A stretch of 64,000 nucleotides of DNA, from positions 9,312,501 through 9,376,500 of the forward strand of contig PUFA01000057.1 of the NCBI GenBank assembly GCA_003508835.1, in the 5' to 3' direction. A program made the position numbers and the translations under genes. This DNA is from Eonycteris spelaea. Taxonomy: Eukaryota > Chordata > Mammalia > Chiroptera > Pteropodidae. Of this stretch, positions 25,550-35,300 are shown in pieces (within the stretch, counting starts at the first letter, position 1; every line of letters starts with the position of its first letter). The notes under the pieces were generated by a model. That model saw nothing but the letters and a program-made list of their open reading frames with translations, was not told where the DNA came from and made no database searches.

Positions 25550-26130
25550 TTACAAAGGCAAATTGAGTGTAATGACCGGTAGGTTAACTTTCGTGCAATG
25601 ACGCGGATGTCGTGAGCAGTCTGGGCGGCTGGAGGTCTCGAGCTCGCGAGTTCTCTGGGGAGCGTTGGAGGTCGGGCGCGCGACTTCGCAGCGGGGGTGG
25701 GTGATGACAGCGCCCGGGAGTCGCAAGCCTGGCGCGGCGGTGACAGGCATGCTACTCCAGAGACAAGGTCCCGGAGCTGCAGGCCCAGTCGCCCTCCTGG
25801 CGGGGACCGGAAGCGTTAGGCCCTCGGCTCACGTGGGGCATATACGCTGCGCCCCGGCTCTCGCTCCTGGCGCATTCGTTGCCCGGCGGGTCCGGCGTCA
25901 CGCGCGTCCCGCCTCAGCTCCGGCCGCTTGACCACCCCGGAGCCCTGAGAGCTGCCGGCTTCGAGCAGGGTGGGCGCAGGAACGCTCAGATCTCGAACTC
26001 TTGGGGTGATCGTGTGCAAGTCAGAACACTGCAGCGTTCCCCCGGTTCCCCTGCCGCGGTGCCGCAGCTTCTCAACCTGCCCGGTTTCATCATCTCAACT
26101 CGGTACACGAATGCACCGAACCTGTAAAGG
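25550..26130. promoter_or_regulatory. Isolated CpG island between XRN2 and NKX2-4
   Basis: In otherwise AT-rich DNA, about 580 bases are GC-rich and dense in CpG (for example GGTCGGGCGCGCGACTTCGC near 25671 and GTCCGGCGTCACGCGCGTCC near 25889). It lies about 2.1 kb after the XRN2 stop and 4.1 kb beyond the NKX2-4 stop, so it is not the promoter of either gene. The open frames in it change on all six frames and look like GC-rich artefacts. It could be a promoter of an unseen non-coding RNA, an orphan island marking an enhancer or Polycomb site, or less likely a decayed GC-rich insertion. Confidence 0.7.
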
Positions 26131-28450
26131 AAGAGCGGAAATGTTCTACCTTCCGAGGCTGCAGTTTTAACTTCTAAGTCTGAACGTAACAGAGTTTGGT
26201 TATGCGTAAAGATCTGAAATGTAGATGTTCTCTGGAGAGTACACCAAGATTTCCTATTCCCAGCCGGCAGAGCGGTTGCCTAGCTCCATTGCGCTCGTCG
26301 GACGCCTCTTCCAACTCACTTCAGGGCGTCGTGAGGCTGAGATCCCGCCAGACTATTCCTAGACTGCTCTACCAATTCTAACCAAGAAAAAAAGTCAACA
26401 AACTAATAAATTAACAAGTGTCCCATTCTCACGAATTCTCCCTCCGCTCAGGGTCAAGTTGAATGCTTGTGCTGCTTGCTTCCCAGTACCGTATTTATGT
26501 AAGCGAGGGTCGAGAACATGCTTTGGTTTAGGGTGTGTGGAATGGAAATGATTCTATTCACTACTGCAAAATAGTTTGCACAACTTAGAGTTAGGCAGAT
26601 TAGTGTTTAAACTCTTATTAGAAGTCAATTACTGAAATGAGATTACATGGAATTTAAAATAAAATTGAAATAAGCATTTCATTTAATTGCAGGTAATCTT
26701 AAAGCAAAAACAAATGAAACAAACAAAAACCCTCTCGCAGAAGCTTCCATTGCCCCCTAACTTAAAAATAACATAAAAATGATCTTGAAATTACAAAGTT
26801 ATCTCAAGACTTACTGGAGAGAACGAGTACCTGACCAGATATGGATACAGTTCCCTTTGAATCTTCTCCATAAGCTCATCAATTCTCAGGAGCTTAAAAG
26901 GCTATTTATTTTTCAATAAAATGTATCCTAGTTCCCTGTCTTATTGGGTTTGGGCATGGCAAGTAACTATGTGTAAAATTTTAATTGGACTGAAATAATT
27001 AACATACAAGTTTTTATCCACACGTGTTAGTGTTATGTTAAACAGTTGGGCAATTCATTCATGCTTAGAGCTACATCTGAAATTTATATTATCACCATTT
27101 CATGGTTTTCTTATGCACAAATTCATATCTAAAAATGCAATCGATGGGTCTGTGTGTGATTATGGTTCACAAATTTATTCTAAGTGTCTTTCTAAATCAT
27201 CAGTATTCACTGCAGCTAACAAAGCAAGTCTTTGGAAAATGCTTGTATTTAGTGAACAGGATTGAATCTCTGATTTGTTTTAAATTGAAAGTAAACAGTC
27301 GTTATCAGAATGAAGTTTGGATACAACATCTGTTGATAAAAGTCTGAATATTTGTTCTTACCATTAGGTTTTAGTTCTAAACTTTAAATAGAAGACAACT
27401 GGGTTATACGCCCAGCCTTCCATATACAGAACACCCTTCCACATTCTCACACATTCCCACACATTCTCACACATGCAACACTTTAATTTACACCCCAACA
27501 CAGATTACAAAATCCCTGCCATTCCTCTCTGCAATTTTGATTCTGGGTTTTGGTTTCTGTGTCTCAATTGGGAAAGATAAATTACATTGTTGTAAAAACC
27601 CAAAACATTGAGGAAAATGTCACATCTGCAGTTAGCATTTCTGAAACAGAGTTTGGCTGTGGCCTGTGCTAAACTTTGAGGGGGCTTTGTTCCACTCAGA
27701 CCCTGCGCCAGCTCTCTTGGTTGTGAAGACACTTATCCTCCTCTTCAGTTAATGAGTTTCACCTAGTCTGGCCGTTTGTGTTTTTACAAAAGATCTGCAA
27801 AACACTAATTGCAAAAAAAGAAACAAGTTCTTGTTTTGCATTAATCAGAATGTAGAATTCCACAGTAAAAACATTTTTTATTTTCATGTTTCAAGAATCA
27901 AACTTCACCCTTATTTTAGGATGTACAAACATAAACTCAGTAATTTCTAGGGGTAGAATGTTAAGCCTTCTGCAGCAATTACTTCTGGCTTGGGTTCTTT
28001 ACTAGTTAAAATAATGCTGAAAGGAAAAAAATAAGCCTATACCGAATAAACTTTCAGAAAATATTGTATAAAGAAGGCTGTTTCTTCTTATTGATCTTTT
28101 TGATAGAATTCACTTAGTCTAAGGAATTCTTTGTTCTGGAAATAAATTATAAAGAAAAACTGTCCATGAAGATTTATTTTCTTTAAAAATGTTACTCAGA
28201 GCCCTCAGTCCATAAGCTATTGCTCTTGAGTGTTGTTTAAAAAAATAATATATACATATTCTACATATAACATGTATAATAAATGTCTATATCCACGTGG
28301 ATTTTTGGAATATGTTTTCTAGAAGTAAAATTTTAGAATTCTGGTGCTACTGGTACTATAAAGGAATCAAATCAATATAAACAAGCATTTTGAAATTTGG
28401 CACATCAGTAATAATTATGTCTGTTTGGTTAACATTTTGTCTTTTGGTTA

Positions 28451-28493
<43 letters not shown>

Positions 28494-29640
28494 TTTTACC
28501 AAACTGGGAGGATTTTCTGGAGGTGTATTGCACCATTTCATACTAATTTTTCTGCTCAAATGATTTATGTAAAATGTTTAAAAATTAGTTCTCATTTTCC
28601 AAAAATGCATTCACAGCCCCTTGATAAAGGCTGATTCCCTTTATTATTATTTTTTTCCTCTGTGAAAATATCTGGAGTTTATTATTATTACTTACTATAT
28701 AAAAAATGTGGAGAAAGTACAAGTTAAATTTAATTTCTCAAACAACTTCCTAAGGATTCACTTTGCACATTCAGAAAAATACCCCCTCAAAATGAAGTGA
28801 AATAAAAATTGTTTCAGCCTCAAACTGTACTTTTAAAACTTTCAAAAGGAGAAGAGGTTTAGGGTGTCTGGTAACTAATCATTTATAAATCACACTTTAT
28901 CCATGTTATGTTGTTAATTTCCATTACTTTTATCAGTTCATGTTCTTTAGCATTCTTTTAGTATTTTTACTCCAACACCAGTTATTTAAATCATGAGTAA
29001 ACTAAGCTGTGTTGTCACAACACACCAAAACAAAACCTATATATTTTAGTTGGAAAATAAACGACCACTTGACTTGCACAAAAAAAAGTACTTGTTTCTT
29101 TTAAGTTATATTTAAATACCCATTTGAAACAGGAAATATAAATTGGCATGTTAAAGAGTAAATACATTATTTGTACAATAAAACACCAACAAAATCGGTG
29201 TGCAACCCCAATTAAGTTGTCAATATGATGGAAAAATTATAAATATTTCAGTTACTCTTTACAACCTGATTACAATTCAATAAATCACCTTATTCTCTTC
29301 CTTCTTTTTGACATGCTTTGAAATAGATTAACGTCGATTTTAGCAATTTTGTTAGCTTGTTCTAGAATATTATCAAGGTATTCAAAATCAGACAAGCCAA
29401 TACCTTACTAAATAACATGTCTACAGAAATATGGGGTGCATTGATCTTATCGGTTGATTCGGGGAGTCCAGATTCCATTTAAAAAGTAGTTTACAAGCCT
29501 TCTCATGATGAATTGCATGGTAGTGGTGTGGTGGGGGAATCCTCTTTTAAGATAATATACAAATGCTCATTTACTAAATAATAATCAAAACGTTTAAAAA
29601 CCAGCATTAAATTTAAAAAGCTATACCAATCTATATAAGC
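26131..29640. other. Intergenic region downstream of NKX2-4, nearly repeat-free
   Basis: Unique AT-rich sequence without a recognised transposon. It contains a short degenerate tandem array of ACACATTCTC-type units at about 27430-27475, a (TA)n tract followed by 12 or more T at about 28456-28497, and homeodomain-type TAAT words. No gene was recognised. The lack of repeats beside a developmental homeobox gene makes conserved regulatory DNA plausible; this is inference. Confidence 0.5.
28456..28497. repeat. (AT)n microsatellite followed by poly-T
   Basis: An alternating AT/TA tract of about 30 bases runs directly into a run of T. It is a simple repeat, likely length-polymorphic. Confidence 0.9.
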
Positions 29641-29656
29641 AGTATTTTCATTAGTT

Positions 29657-29662
29657 TTTATT
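29657..29662 (-). terminator. NKX2-4: Candidate NKX2-4 polyadenylation signal
   Basis: TTTATT on the + strand reads AATAAA on the minus strand, about 540 bases after the NKX2-4 stop, followed by T/GT-rich sequence. It is the first canonical signal I saw downstream of the stop. It would give a 3' UTR of roughly 560-570 bases. Use of this site is inferred. Confidence 0.45.
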
Positions 29663-30202
29663 CCGTTCCTCCTAAATGGCAATAATTCCTCTGCAGTAAT
29701 GTTGCTATGTGCATGATCCACCTTCAGCTACAAATCAATTTACTTTCAATCAAACATTAATGGAATTGCACTTAAGGGGCCTCTTCGAAAATTAATCTCC
29801 CAATGTAAGTTCCACTTTCAAAAGGATTCATTGTTAAAGCTGGACTGATTTTCAGAGCTACAAACACCAACAAAGTTTCCAACATTTAAAACTCTGAGTT
29901 TTGGCTAGGAACGTGGTGGATGTGGACTCAGCCAGCTTTCCCTGCGTAATTCGGAACTTCTGGAAGGAAGAAATCACCATCTCAAAGCCTGGCGTGGTGT
30001 TACAGTTTTTGGTCCTGGGGCTGTTGCTGTCTCTCGCCCCTAGCAAAGAGGTTCCGAGCCTGCCCTTCTCTACGACCCGTTCGTTCGTTCTGATCGCCGC
30101 ATACACAGGAGTCGGTTTGAGTACATGTCACCCATCCGTTCTCGCCGTTTCTCGCAAACCCTTGGGGCGGCAGGCAGGACCCCGCCCCGGGCACCCACGA
30201 GG

Positions 30203-30819
30203 TCACCACGTCCTGCCATAGAGCAGGTTGGCGCCGAGCACGCCGCCGCCGTAGTCCCCCGCGGCCGCGTCCAGAGCCGCCAGGCCACCCCCCGGGCCGT
30301 GCAGCGCGGGCGGGCTGGGCGACAGCTCCTCGAGCTCGGGCGCAGGCGTCGGGGCCGGCGGCTGCGGCCCGGCCGGGCCGGGCGTCGGCGTGCCCGCGCC
30401 GTTCTGGCAGGGCTTGCCGTCCTTGACCAGCACGGGCACCGCCACGCGGCGCGGGGACGGCGGCGGCGGCGGAGCCAGGCCGCCCTCCTGCTGCAGCTGT
30501 TGCGCCGCCTTGTCCTTGGCCTGCCGCTTCATCTTGTAGCGGTGGTTCTGGAACCAGATCTTGACCTGTGTGGGCGTCAGGTGGATCATGCTGGCGAGGT
30601 GCTCGCGTTCCGGCGCCGACAAGTACTTCTGCTGCTTGAAGCGCCTCTCCAGCTCGTAGACCTGCGCTTGCGAAAAGAGCACGCGGCGCTTTCTTCGCGG
30701 CGCTGCCGCCGCCGCCGCCGCGTGCAACGGCGCCAGCGACTTGGCGGCGTCCGCGATGCCCGTCAGCGACCCCATGCCGGCCACGTTCACGCCCGCCGAC
30801 GGCCCCATGAACCTGGAAA
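30203..30819 (-). CDS. NKX2-4: NKX2-4 exon 2: homeodomain, NK2-SD and C-terminus
   Basis: NKX2-4 is an NK2-class homeodomain transcription factor expressed in ventral forebrain/hypothalamus-type tissue. The acceptor is CCCTCCCCAG (minus strand), and exon 2 starts TTTCCAGG. Joining it to the last A of exon 1 gives ATT (Ile) and the conserved ISRFMGP. The homeodomain covers protein residues about 192-251, beginning [20 protein letters not shown], with recognition-helix WFQN and the NK2-class Tyr at homeodomain position 54 ([11 protein letters not shown]), which prefers CAAGTG/CACTTGA-type sites. A run of seven Ala precedes it. The NK2-specific domain ([17 protein letters not shown]) follows at about 273-289. 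The protein ends LLYGRTW, stop TGA 30203-30205. The Pro-rich linker and C-terminus fit NKX2-4 rather than the Gln/His-rich NKX2-1. Confidence 0.96.
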
Positions 30820-31104
30820 CTGGGGAGGGGGCCAAGGGGGAAGCCGGTGAACGCCCTGCCTCCGCGAGCCCGCTCGCCTCACAGCGCGGCGACCGCGACG
30901 CCGGCGGGACCCCGGCCGGGTCCCAGCACCCCCAGGGCCCGAACCGGTCTCAGCACCGCCCCGCCGCCCCCCGCAGTCCCCGGCCGGGGCCCAGGTCCCC
31001 TCGCGCGCGGCTCGGGACGGGACCCCGCACCCCCTGCGCTCGGCGCGGGGGCGGGAGGAACCGCGCTGTGGCCGCCCGCAGTCCGCGCTCTCGGCCCCGC
31101 TCAC
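30820..31104 (-). other. NKX2-4: NKX2-4 intron, 285 bp, GC-rich
   Basis: The donor is TCAA|GTGAGC and the acceptor CCCTCCCCAG|TTTCC, both on the minus strand. Phase-1 joining restores YSS-I-SRFMG, the arrangement conserved among NKX2-1 and NKX2-4. It is short and extremely GC-rich. Reading through it would add an open but non-homologous frame, which is why unspliced frames in both exons look longer. Confidence 0.92.
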
Positions 31105-31555
31105 TTGAGGAGTAGCGCGGGTCCGGGTTGGCGCCGTACCAGCCGGTGGCCGCGGCGGCCGCGCCGCCCCGCATGCCGTCCGTGTAGGCGGGCAGCTCGC
31201 CCATGTTGCCCAGGCCGCCGTTGCAGTAGCCGCCCATGGCGCTGTGCGGGAACTGTGAGACGCCGGGCGGCATGTGGTAGGTGGCGGCCGCCGCCGCCGC
31301 CGCCGCGGCCGCCGCGGCCGCCGCCGCCGCCGCGTTGTGCCCCGCCATGGCGTGCGGCGGCTGCACGCCCGCCACGGCGGCCCCCTGCGGCGCGGGGCCG
31401 GGCGGCGGCGCGCGGTAGGCGGCGGCGCCCAAAGGCGCCCCCAGGCCGGGCGGCGCGCCGTCCATGGCGCCGCCGAACTTCTTGTAGGTCTCCTCGATGG
31501 GGCTCAGGATGTCGGACACGGAGAAGGGCGTCGTGTGCTTGGGGCTCAACGACAT
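31105..31555 (-). CDS. NKX2-4: NKX2-4 exon 1: TN motif and alanine tract
   Basis: The start ATG at 31555-31553 has G at -3 and begins [20 protein letters not shown]. The TN motif, residues about 8-18 (TPFSVSDIL), binds Groucho/TLE-type co-repressors in NK proteins. The exon encodes 150 residues plus one base of an Ile codon. A run of 17 Ala occupies residues 75-91 (31333-31283, mostly GCG with a few GCC), followed by [13 protein letters not shown] and the conserved [13 protein letters not shown] and [14 protein letters not shown]. With exon 2 the total is 355 residues, essentially the known NKX2-4 length. It acts in the nucleus. No disruption is seen. Identity is supported by the XRN2 neighbour, the partner seen for NKX2-4 in human. 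Confidence 0.96.
31283..31333 (-). repeat. NKX2-4: Polyalanine-coding GCG/GCC repeat in NKX2-4
   Basis: Seventeen consecutive Ala codons, in two interrupted GCG blocks. Alanine tracts in homeobox proteins vary in length between species and can expand. The interruptions should slow slippage. Confidence 0.9.
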
Positions 31556-32300
31556 GGCTCGGCGGACCGCCAGGTAGGGGGGCCCGGGCCGGGCGCGGGC
31601 GGGACGCGGCGGCCGCTCGTCGGCGCCACCTCGGCAGCGGCCGCAGCGCCTGTGAGGAGGACTCGGAGGCGCCGCGGGCCCCCGGAGCTGGGGACCTGGG
31701 GTTTATTTTAGTCCGGCGCCAGGTTTACGACAGACTCGGGGGGCGGAGCAACATCCCAAACAATGGTCATTGACATCTTTTTCTCTCTCCCCCCCACCAC
31801 CCCCGTCCTCATAACGGAGGCAAAAACGGTAAAGGGGGCAGTCGGATGTTTCTTTAAAAGATCACCCCCCTTTGCTTTCTCCATCCTTCCCGCCTCTGTT
31901 CCCCGCAGTTACCCCAGCCCTGGAGCACCACAAATAGAAACTCCGAGGCCCGCGTCTAGGCGTGAAGTGAGGGACTCCGAGCTTCTCCCCCATCCAGACT
32001 CTCGTTCTCCTAAAGTGACTTCGTAGCAAAGTCCAGTATAATTGTGAGGGAGAGATGTGCTAGATTGGGTGGGGTGGGGTAGTGCAGGACTCGCTTCGTC
32101 CTCTCCAGCTACCAGACCTTCACTCGCGCAATCATCTAAAGTGTTAAAAAGGGGGGGGGGTGGCTCTTTGGTCCCACCATAAGAGCGCATAAAGAGAAGA
32201 GGTACAATGACCGTCCTCTGCCATTGTAGGGCTTCTAATTTATGCATCTTTAGACCCTTAAGCATCATTTTGTGGGCAACCAAACGGGTATTCCAAATTA
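31556..32300 (-). promoter_or_regulatory. NKX2-4: NKX2-4 5' UTR and promoter region
   Basis: The GC-rich flank extends upstream of the start codon to about 31750. An AT-rich break at 31701-31710 reads TAAAATAAAC on the minus strand, about 145 bases before the ATG. It could be a TATA-like element or a forkhead site, and GTTTAC at 31723-31728 is a second forkhead-type core. Further up are a GC box-like GGGCGGAGC (about 31741) and ACAATGG (about 31759), a SOX-type word. A run of ten or more G at about 32151-32160 is a potential quadruplex or slippage site. The start site is not determined. Confidence 0.5.
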
Positions 32301-35300
32301 GTTCAAAGTAGATAAATCCAAAGAAGATAGAAAATACACACAGGGAGGCACAAATACACAGATGCTAACTTGTAAGTATTCTGTTTTTACTCTGTGGGGA
32401 TGGAGATTATTAAGGGAATGAGGGTAATTTTTATTTGCTAGAATGTTACATGTTCAGTTTGCACCTGTAAAATTCTTTACAGCTTTCTTTCCCTATGCTT
32501 TTCTCTCCTCTTCCTCCCCCACGACCCCATAGCCAACCTAGGGATTATTCTTCTGTCACTACCATGATCAAAGAGAACAGAAAGAAAGGGAAAAAAAAGG
32601 AAAATACAAATATTTCTAGCTGTTCAAAATGGATCTTTATTTTTTGCTCTCGGAAAAATATAACCTGTTCAAGGAAGGACTGTGAAATGGATGCAGAAAT
32701 CTGGTGAAAATGGTATTTCTCTTGAAAAATACAAAACCATAGATAAACTGATTTTTAAAAACGTAATCATCCTTTGATTTGGAAATTTACCTGCACAGTA
32801 AAGAATTTAGACTTTGTGAACTCTCTACCAACTGCTGAACACGACAATGAATAAAACAAAAGAAGTGCGTAAACATGCTGACCAAAATTTTAAAACAGTC
32901 TTGCAATTAAACAATGAAAAAGAGAAAATGAAGATATAATTTTTAAGTTTCTCTGGAGACAGCAACAGTAGAAGAAAAACAAGGAAACTACTTTCTAAAG
33001 CAAGCTTTTATTGTTTAAAAAGAAGAAAAGAATGAGTGCAAACCATTTCAGTTTAACCTAACAGTACTTGTCTTGAAGGCAGGACAGTATTACCTATTCC
33101 TTTTCCTCTTTGGTATCAGCCCTTTGATTGGAATGTCCTCTGTGATTTTACTCATTGTTTTAATCATTGTTTTGTTTGTGTATTTTTGCAAAGAATCTGC
33201 CCTTGGAGTGTGGGGGGGGGGTGGGACTAGTATGGTCACCTCTGGGAGGAAAGTATCAACAAGGCAAGTGTGTAGAGTATTATTTTTAAATACTAAAAGA
33301 ACAAAACACAAGTTTACATGAATTGTTTGCAGATATCAGTTATTGACTTAGCAAGATCTGTATTGCTATAATTTTAACATTATGCTACTTTTATAGGTCT
33401 TTCCTGAACTTGAAACACTTGGGCTAGTTCTTCATTCTCACGTGTACAGGAATTACCTACTTACTTTTTTTTTTTTCAAATTAGTGATACATAAAGAGGC
33501 ATTTATGTATGTATTTAAGTGGTTGCTGGAATCCTGAAAACTATAGTTTGGCTTTTAAATTTTGGTTTAATTCAAATTGTATTGTTTACTTGTGTTAGTT
33601 TGAATTAAAAAATACTAGAAAATCTTTCATTTCAAATGTTCCTCAGAGACAACATGGTAGGTAAAAATAGTTGTTATAACATCTGTGGATATAAAAGTCA
33701 TTTGCAAACTTTACTGTTTTTCAAGTTCAAACACATTTCAGAAATGTAATCCATTCTCATAATCTTCATGTTTATTAATTATCCAATTGAAAACATGTTT
33801 ACAATTAGTTCCCCCCCCCACAATTATTATTTACTGTGTTTTCAGGCTATACATTTCATCTCATTTTTGTTTTTGTTTTTGTTTTTTTAGAACTTCGGGA
33901 TAGCATTTCACATCAAGTGGTTGCTTATTTTGTTTTTCAACTGCATTGGGTCCTGCTATAGGTGCATTTTCATCTGGAAGGCTCTCACCTTTGAATAAAA
34001 CAGCACTTTATCATATCTGGAGGTTCTCTGCAGAGTCACTTTCTGTCTGCTTGGGAACTTAATACCCTAAATAGTACTCCTTCACTAGCAGTTCTGAAAA
34101 AAAAAAATCCACAATTCTCAATATTTTTCCCTATCGATCATTTGTGTCTCATTCTAGAAAATATATACTTGCATGCTGGAAACACTATTTGGATATGTGC
34201 AGATGATTCTGAAAATAGATGTAGTCTGGGGGATGAATATGTGCATTTATATACAAATAAAAATTAAAATAATTCAGTTGATATTCCATTAAAGCTTTTC
34301 ATTAAATTCATTTCACCACACTATTGTATGCCTAAGTTATATATGGAAATTTATACTTAGTAGATTCTTAAATATTGTTGACTAAATTGGATTTCACAGC
34401 AGATATATTTCTAAGGAATGTTTTCTTTCCTTGAAAGCAATGCTGCCACTTGGGGGGGGGGGAGGAAAGCAAATACTACCAAGGAAATACAGTGAAAAGA
34501 GATTCCATTACCTGTTTCTTCTGGGATGGGCTATACATCTGGAAGTGTACTGCCATTTTGCACAGTAGAGGTAGCATGTTTTATATGATTTAGTACCTTG
34601 CTTTTTTCATAGTTTAGGTTTTTGTGGTTTTACACGCACATTTAGCTCTGAAAACGTAATTAAATGGACTGTGACAGATATAGACAAAAAGATTCAATAG
34701 GATCTCCTGGCTTTCTGACAAAAATGTGGTGTTTGTTGAATATTTCTGTATTAACCTTAAGGCCAAAAATGTTCGGCAAAAAAATTTTGAAGTTGAAGCC
34801 TTCCCTAGATTTGAGATTTGCTGTTATGAGACAGAAACTCAGAGAAAGGGGCCTGAGAGATATTGAGAAATCTTCTCACATAGCCGACCAGTACTTAATG
34901 GGAAATGTTTTTCTAGGGTGGCAAACAGATTTCTAATGTGTAACGAAGTTGTTTATAAAGTGAAATTGTGTTTGAAAATATAACTTTCTGCTGGATAATC
35001 AAGCAAATACATACCTTTTAGAAATGAGAAACTTGACATATTTGTGATTAGTTTAAAATAGCTGTGTAATTTGATTAATAAAATCCTCCTTTTGTGGAAA
35101 TAACTTTAAAATATCTTTGCAGTTGGTAAAGAATAAAGAAATATGTCAGGATACTAGTGTTTTATTAGCAAATTTTATTAGCAAATTTTAAGGCTATAAA
35201 GAAGAAACAAATTGTCACAGAGATGAAAGTTTATTTTAAAATTTTTTGCTAATTTCACCAGTTTCTAAAATCTGGTTCTCATCTCTGTTTAGTTTTCTTA

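Larger units (their letters stand above)
30140..31750. promoter_or_regulatory. NKX2-4: CpG island covering NKX2-4
   Basis: Extreme GC and CpG density covers both coding exons, the short intron and the 5' flank, and falls off sharply on both sides. Whole-gene CpG islands are usual for developmental homeobox genes and are commonly Polycomb-regulated. The island produces long spurious open frames on both strands (for example on + at 30125-30850 and 30847-31773). Confidence 0.9.

Noticed and set aside
25550..26170. Several overlapping open frames in the isolated CpG island
   Set aside because: They occur in several frames on both strands without splice context or recognisable protein sequence.
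27420..27475. Possible CRISPR-like or satellite array of ACACATTCTC units
   Set aside because: There are only a few degenerate units with no spacers, in a mammalian context; it is an ordinary short tandem repeat.
30787..31104. Minus-strand open frame across the NKX2-4 intron
   Set aside because: The splice sites at 31104 and 30820 restore conserved NKX2 protein sequence, and the intronic frame shows no homology.
30203..31555. Identity as NKX2-1
   Set aside because: The homeodomain is shared, but the Pro-rich C-terminus, the two Ala tracts and the adjacent XRN2 gene fit NKX2-4; NKX2-1 has Gln/His-rich tracts and different neighbours.
30125..31773. Long + strand open frames (241 and 308 residues) opposite NKX2-4
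   Set aside because: They are Arg/Ala/Pro-rich by-products of CpG-island composition, have no recognised domain, and overlap a well-supported gene on the other strand.
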